The notes under the pieces: model-generated | Databases searched by the model: none | Seen by the model: the letters and a program-made list of their open reading frames with translations, nothing else | What the model was told of the DNA's origin: nothing | Translations under genes and position numbers: made by a program | Origin: Collinsella sp. | Lineage (GTDB): Bacteria > Actinomycetota > Coriobacteriia > Coriobacteriales > Coriobacteriaceae | Direction: 5' to 3' | Assembly: GCA_031295725.1 (NCBI GenBank) | Contig: JAUMNV010000032.1 | Coordinates: 1 to 16,850 of the forward strand | Length of the DNA: 16,850 bases | Shown: positions 13,848-16,850 of the stretch, piece by piece | Layout of the letters: each line of letters begins with the position of its first letter | Position numbering within the stretch: the stretch's first letter is position 1

Positions 13848-15287
13848 ATGTCCGTTAACCCTGCTAGCGTCACTAACCCGCCTGCGCAGTTTCCCGAGGA
13901 CTTTGTCTTTGGCGGTGCTACCGCTGCCTACCAGGTAGAGGGTGAGACCCGCACCCACGGTAAGGGCAAGGTTGCCTGGGACGACTTCCTGGAGGCCCAG
14001 GGGCGCTTCTCCCCCGATCCCGCTTCGGACTTCTACAACCAGTACCCCGTCGACTTGGAGCTGTGCGAGGAGTTCGGTATCAACGGCATCCGCCTCTCCA
14101 TCGCCTGGAGCCGCATCTTCCCCAACGGTACCGGCGAAATCAACCCCGAGGGTGTCCAGTTCTACCACGACCTCTTCGCCGAGTGCCACAAGCACCACGT
14201 TGAGCCGTTTGTCACGCTGCATCACTTCGATACACCGCTGCCCCTCTTTGAGAAGGGCGACTTCCTCAACCGCGAGACCATCGATGCCTTTGTGGACTTT
14301 GCCACCTTCTGCTTTAAGGAGTACGCCGACCAGGTGACCTACTGGTTCACCTTTAACGAGATCTGGGCCGACGCCTCCAACACCTACATCGAGGGCACCT
14401 TCCCCGGTGGTGTTAAGGCGCATCTGGCCGAGGCCTTCCAGTGCGAGCACAACATGATGCTCGCCCACGCCAAGGCAGTACTGGCCTTCCACAACGGCGG
14501 TTTTAAGGGCAAGATCGGCGTCATCCAGTCGCTGGAGTTTAAGTATCCGCTCAACGAGAACGACCCCGCCGACATCAAGGCCGCCAACAACGAGCACGTG
14601 CTGCAGAACCAGTTTCTGCTCGACGCCACCTTCCGCGGCGACTATGCCCCCGACACCCTCGAGTGCGCCAACCGCCTGGCTGCCGTCTCGGGCGGCACCA
14701 TCGAGATCCTGGACGAGGATCTGGAAATCATGCGCGAGGCCGCGCTCTACAACGACTACCTGGGCGTTAACAACTACCAGTGCCGTTTCTTGAAGGCTTA
14801 CGACGGCGAGAACGACCTGCACCACAACGGTACGGGCGAGAAGGGCACCGGCCGCTGGCGCGTCAAGGGCATTGGCGAGCACGTGAACAAGCCTGGCATC
14901 CCTACCACCGACTGGGACTGGATCATCTATCCCGAGGGCCTGTTCGATCTGCTCGTCTACATTAAGCAGCGCTACCCCAACTACAAGCAGATCTTCATCA
15001 CTGAGAACGGCATGGGCTACAAGGACCCCTACAAGGACGGTTTTGTGGACGATCAGCCGCGCATCGACTACATCGAGCAGCACCTGCGCTGGTTGCTCAA
15101 GGCCATGGAGGTGGGCGTCAACGTGGGCGGCTACTTCCTGTGGAGCCTGCAGGATCAGTTCTCCTGGACCAATGGCTACAACAAGCGTTACGGCTTCTTC
15201 TACGTTGACTTTGAAACCCAGAAGCGCACGCCCAAGGCAAGCGCATACTGGTATAAGCACGTGGCGCAGACCCGTCGTCTGGACTAG
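13848..15287 (+). CDS. lacG: 6-phospho-beta-galactosidase
   Basis: LacG hydrolyses lactose-6-phosphate to glucose and galactose-6-phosphate in the cytoplasm. The 479-residue GH1 enzyme has the catalytic acid/base Glu171 in TFNEIW and the nucleophile Glu386 in FITENGMGYKD. SWTNGYNKRYG (439-449) holds the phosphate-binding set known from lactococcal LacG, by my alignment Ser439, Lys446 and Tyr448, with Trp440 beside them; this points to phosphorylated beta-galactosides over plain ones. It follows staphylococcal LacG closely along its length, for example FVTLHHFDTPLPL and YFLWSLQDQFSW. The ribosome binding site before the ATG at 13848 is weak (TTGGATC), suggesting coupling to lacE, 66 bp upstream. 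A strong terminator ends the unit. Confidence 0.96.
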   Translation: MSVNPASVTNPPAQFPEDFVFGGATAAYQVEGETRTHGKGKVAWDDFLEAQGRFSPDPASDFYNQYPVDLELCEEFGINGIRLSIAWSRIFPNGTGEINPEGVQFYHDLFAECHKHHVEPFVTLHHFDTPLPLFEKGDFLNRETIDAFVDFATFCFKEYADQVTYWFTFNEIWADASNTYIEGTFPGGVKAHLAEAFQCEHNMMLAHAKAVLAFHNGGFKGKIGVIQSLEFKYPLNENDPADIKAANNEHVLQNQFLLDATFRGDYAPDTLECANRLAAVSGGTIEILDEDLEIMREAALYNDYLGVNNYQCRFLKAYDGENDLHHNGTGEKGTGRWRVKGIGEHVNKPGIPTTDWDWIIYPEGLFDLLVYIKQRYPNYKQIFITENGMGYKDPYKDGFVDDQPRIDYIEQHLRWLLKAMEVGVNVGGYFLWSLQDQFSWTNGYNKRYGFFYVDFETQKRTPKASAYWYKHVAQTRRLD

Positions 15288-15333
15288 TGGCTGGCGGGAT
15301 TGCCCGCTCACACAACCTGTCCCCATTTCTCAG

Positions 15334-15381
15334 CCGGGGGCGGCACGTCACACGGCGCGCCGCCCCCGGTCTTTTTGTTTT
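15334..15381 (+). terminator. Rho-independent terminator of lacEG
   Basis: Perfect 11-bp stem CCGGGGGCGGC/GCCGCCCCCGG (15334-15344 with 15359-15369), 14-base loop, then TCTTTTTGTTTTT. Confidence 0.92.
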
Positions 15382-15398
15382 TGGGCTGGTCGGGAGCC

Positions 15399-15463
15399 GT
15401 TTGTCTCGATCTGTAACATCTAGCCGAGTTTTTTGGTCCTAGCTGTTACAGATTGAGACGAAC
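15399..15463. repeat. Long inverted repeat after lacG, hairpin A
   Basis: 25-bp arms 15399-15423 and 15439-15463 pair with three differences around a 15-base centre. Two of the three are G-T pairs on the plus strand, so a plus-strand RNA would still pair there, whereas a minus-strand RNA would have A-C mismatches. The core is TGTCTCGATCTGTAACA. Confidence 0.78.
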
Positions 15464-15489
15464 AGGATTGCTCTTTCCGAAGAATCTAA

Positions 15490-15544
15490 ATCTGTAACAC
15501 GTAGCCCGCTTTTGACCGTCTACCTGTTACAAATCGAGACAAAC
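15490..15544. repeat. Related inverted repeat after lacG, hairpin B
   Basis: ATCTGTAACACGTAG (15490-15504) pairs with CTACCTGTTACAAAT (15520-15534). The right side goes on as CGAGACAAAC, so 15525-15544 is also a near-exact reverse complement of the left arm of hairpin A. Two alternative folds are possible: A and B separately, or A-left with B-right. It ends 11 bp before the regulator 3 stop codon. Confidence 0.72.
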
Positions 15545-15554
15545 GGAGTAGGAC

Positions 15555-16583
15555 CTAACCCCGTATGTCCCTAACAGTCGAGCGTTCGACCAGCGTACTC
15601 GGCACATGAATCGCCTCGATAGACGAGCTCTCTCCAATCGCCGCCTCAAACGCAAGCTTACCGACACCGCGCAAATCAAATCGCAGCGTCGTCAGCCGAT
15701 TGTGAGGAACAAGTCCCTCGAGTGCGTCGTCGATACCAACCACGCTCACGTCGTCGGGCACGGACAGGCCCGCGTTCTCGAGCGCGGCGATAACGCCCAG
15801 CGCCATCTGGTCATTTGCCGCAAGCACGGCAGTCGGCGCCTGCGACCCGCCGGCAAGCACCTCGGCCGCAATCCGCTCGCCCATGGCGTACCCACTGTCC
15901 GCACTCCAATCGCCACGCAGCATCGGAGCGGCATCGACATGAGCACGACCCAGCGTATCGCGCCAACCGGCCTCACGAAAACGCGAGGAAATCGAGTTTT
16001 CCGGACCCGCCACAAACCGCATATTCGAGTGACCATGTTCCAGCAGATAATTGGTCAACAGCTCGCACGAACCATACTGGTCGGAGTCGATCGTCGTGCA
16101 GCGCGGATGCGCATACATGGACAGGATGACCGTTCGCACTCCCGGCTGGGGAACAAACTCCTCAAAATCGGGAGCCATGCGGTTCATGTTGAGAATCATG
16201 CCGTCGACGGGTCGCTCGACCATGCGGCGCGAGGCATCGGCAAGTGTATAGGGCTTGTCGCCGCCCATCTCGATCATAGTGACGGCAAAATCGTGCTCGC
16301 GCGCCGCTTGCATGATACCCTCGAGCGTCGCCAGGTTACCGACACGTGTGATGTTGTACATGCACAGGCCAATAGAACGATACGACCCGCCGCGCAACGC
16401 CGCTCCAGCAAAATTGGGACGAAAGCCCAGCTCTTCCATGGCGGCCAGCACACGCTTGCGCGTCTTTTCCGTCACGTTGGGCATACCGTTGACCACGCGA
16501 GACACAGTCTGGCGGCTCACGCCAGCGAGCGCCGCAACCTCTGCCGCGCTCGCCGAATGACCATTCCTTGTCTGCTGAGCCAT
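15555..16583 (-). CDS. LacI-family regulator 3
   Basis: A 342-residue LacI-family regulator. The helix-turn-helix AAEVAALAGVSRQTVSRVVN lies near the N-terminus, then the LRGGS hinge region, and a full sensor domain from IGLCMYNITR with VLAANDQMALG and DVSVVGIDDA. It is a paralogue of regulator 2. The ATG at 16583 has GGAAGG almost touching it; the in-frame GTG at 16592 behind AGCAGG is a real alternative, and the ATG at 16640 is unlikely. A consensus promoter and an operator just downstream of its start site imply autorepression. Two further operators of the same class at 16776 and 16798 imply control of a divergent gene beyond the window edge. Ligand unknown. Confidence 0.92.
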   Translation of the reverse strand: MAQQTRNGHSASAAEVAALAGVSRQTVSRVVNGMPNVTEKTRKRVLAAMEELGFRPNFAGAALRGGSYRSIGLCMYNITRVGNLATLEGIMQAAREHDFAVTMIEMGGDKPYTLADASRRMVERPVDGMILNMNRMAPDFEEFVPQPGVRTVILSMYAHPRCTTIDSDQYGSCELLTNYLLEHGHSNMRFVAGPENSISSRFREAGWRDTLGRAHVDAAPMLRGDWSADSGYAMGERIAAEVLAGGSQAPTAVLAANDQMALGVIAALENAGLSVPDDVSVVGIDDALEGLVPHNRLTTLRFDLRGVGKLAFEAAIGESSSIEAIHVPSTLVERSTVRDIRG

Positions 16584-16643
16584 GCCTTCCACGCTAACCT
16601 GCTTCCCAACTATTCCCCGCGCCCATGGCGCATCGTACATACA

Positions 16644-16659
16644 TCGATAACGTGCTCAT
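16644..16659 (+). promoter_or_regulatory. LacI-type operator candidate, GTGCTC class, site 1
   Basis: Reads TCGATAACGTGCTCAT; the right half is identical to the sites at 16776 and 16798, the left half is degenerate. It lies about 12 bp downstream of the -10 box of regulator 3, an autorepression position. Confidence 0.55.
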
Positions 16660-16670
16660 GATACCCGAGC

Positions 16671-16700
16671 CATATACCACAACATGAAAACTTCTGTCAA
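16671..16700 (-). promoter_or_regulatory. Promoter of regulator 3
   Basis: On the minus strand a consensus TTGACA (16700-16695) is followed after 18 bp by TATATG (16676-16671), preceded by TG as an extended -10. The predicted start near 16664 falls just before the operator at 16659-16644. Confidence 0.6.
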
Positions 16701-16775
16701 TCAAAACCGCTTACCGAACAAATACAACCGTTCGCGGCTGTTTGAAGTTGTTTTGTTTCTATACATCCCAGCCGG

Positions 16776-16791
16776 ATGTTAACGTGCTCAT
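16776..16791 (+). promoter_or_regulatory. LacI-type operator candidate, GTGCTC class, site 2
   Basis: Reads ATGTTAACGTGCTCAT. It is in tandem with the next site, 22 bp apart, about two helical turns, so two dimers would sit on the same face. Confidence 0.62.
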
Positions 16792-16797
16792 TGTCAA

Positions 16798-16813
16798 ATG
16801 TTCACGTGCTCAT
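16798..16813 (+). promoter_or_regulatory. LacI-type operator candidate, GTGCTC class, site 3
   Basis: Reads ATGTTCACGTGCTCAT, one base different from site 2. The AT-rich sequence beyond (TAAGAT at 16831-16836) may belong to a rightward promoter, but I cannot place a -35 box. Confidence 0.6.
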
Positions 16814-16850
16814 TTTGGTTCTAATCATTTTAAGATAGTGTTTATCGGGC

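Noticed and set aside
15316..15325. CTGTCCCCAT near the lacG end, similar to the GTCCCCAATGACTA repeats
   Set aside because: Only the short GTCCCCA part matches; too little to call a repeat copy.

Overview
The window looks like chromosome from a GC-rich gut actinobacterium of the Coriobacteriia, most likely Collinsella or a close relative. This is an inference from strongly GC-biased codon use, purine-rich ribosome binding sites, a complete galactose/lactose gene set, and intergenic repeats of a kind I associate with Collinsella. No rRNA or marker gene is present to prove it. There are no tRNAs, CRISPR arrays, phage genes or transposase genes.

Layout, left to right. (1) The N-terminal part of a LacI-type regulator runs off the left edge on the minus strand. 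It is divergent from the Leloir genes galK-galT, which overlap and end at a strong terminator. (2) A lone AAA ATPase of the DUF4143 class follows, preceded by 33-bp tandem repeats and flanked by a 35-bp imperfect direct repeat. (3) A minus-strand tagatose-6-phosphate block reads lacA-lacB-lacX-lacC. (4) An unrecognised multi-pass membrane protein sits between terminators. (5) lacF, the PTS EIIA for lactose, comes next, with a second LacI regulator upstream of it. (6) Divergent from that regulator are lacE (PTS EIICB for lactose) and lacG (6-phospho-beta-galactosidase), ending at a strong terminator. (7) A third LacI regulator on the minus strand has a clear autoregulatory promoter, and further operators point toward a gene beyond the right edge.

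How it works together. LacF and LacE import lactose as lactose-6-phosphate, and LacG splits this to glucose and galactose-6-phosphate. LacAB isomerises galactose-6-phosphate to tagatose-6-phosphate, and LacC phosphorylates that to tagatose-1,6-bisphosphate. The aldolase LacD is not in the window. GalK and GalT, perhaps with the mutarotase-like LacX, would handle unphosphorylated galactose by the Leloir route; galE is also absent.

Two observations stand out. First, the three LacI paralogues sit beside 16-bp operators that share one half-site (ATGTTAAC) but differ in the other: GTACTCAT near galK, GTTGCCAT near lacE and GTGCTCAT near the third regulator. This looks like a set of duplicated regulator-operator pairs. 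Second, a structured repeat of about 150 bp follows lacC and again lacB. Its stems differ in sequence between the copies but remain paired, with conserved loops and a conserved end hairpin 1-3 nt from each stop codon. Together with a second paired-hairpin element after lacG, this is the best candidate here for something undescribed.
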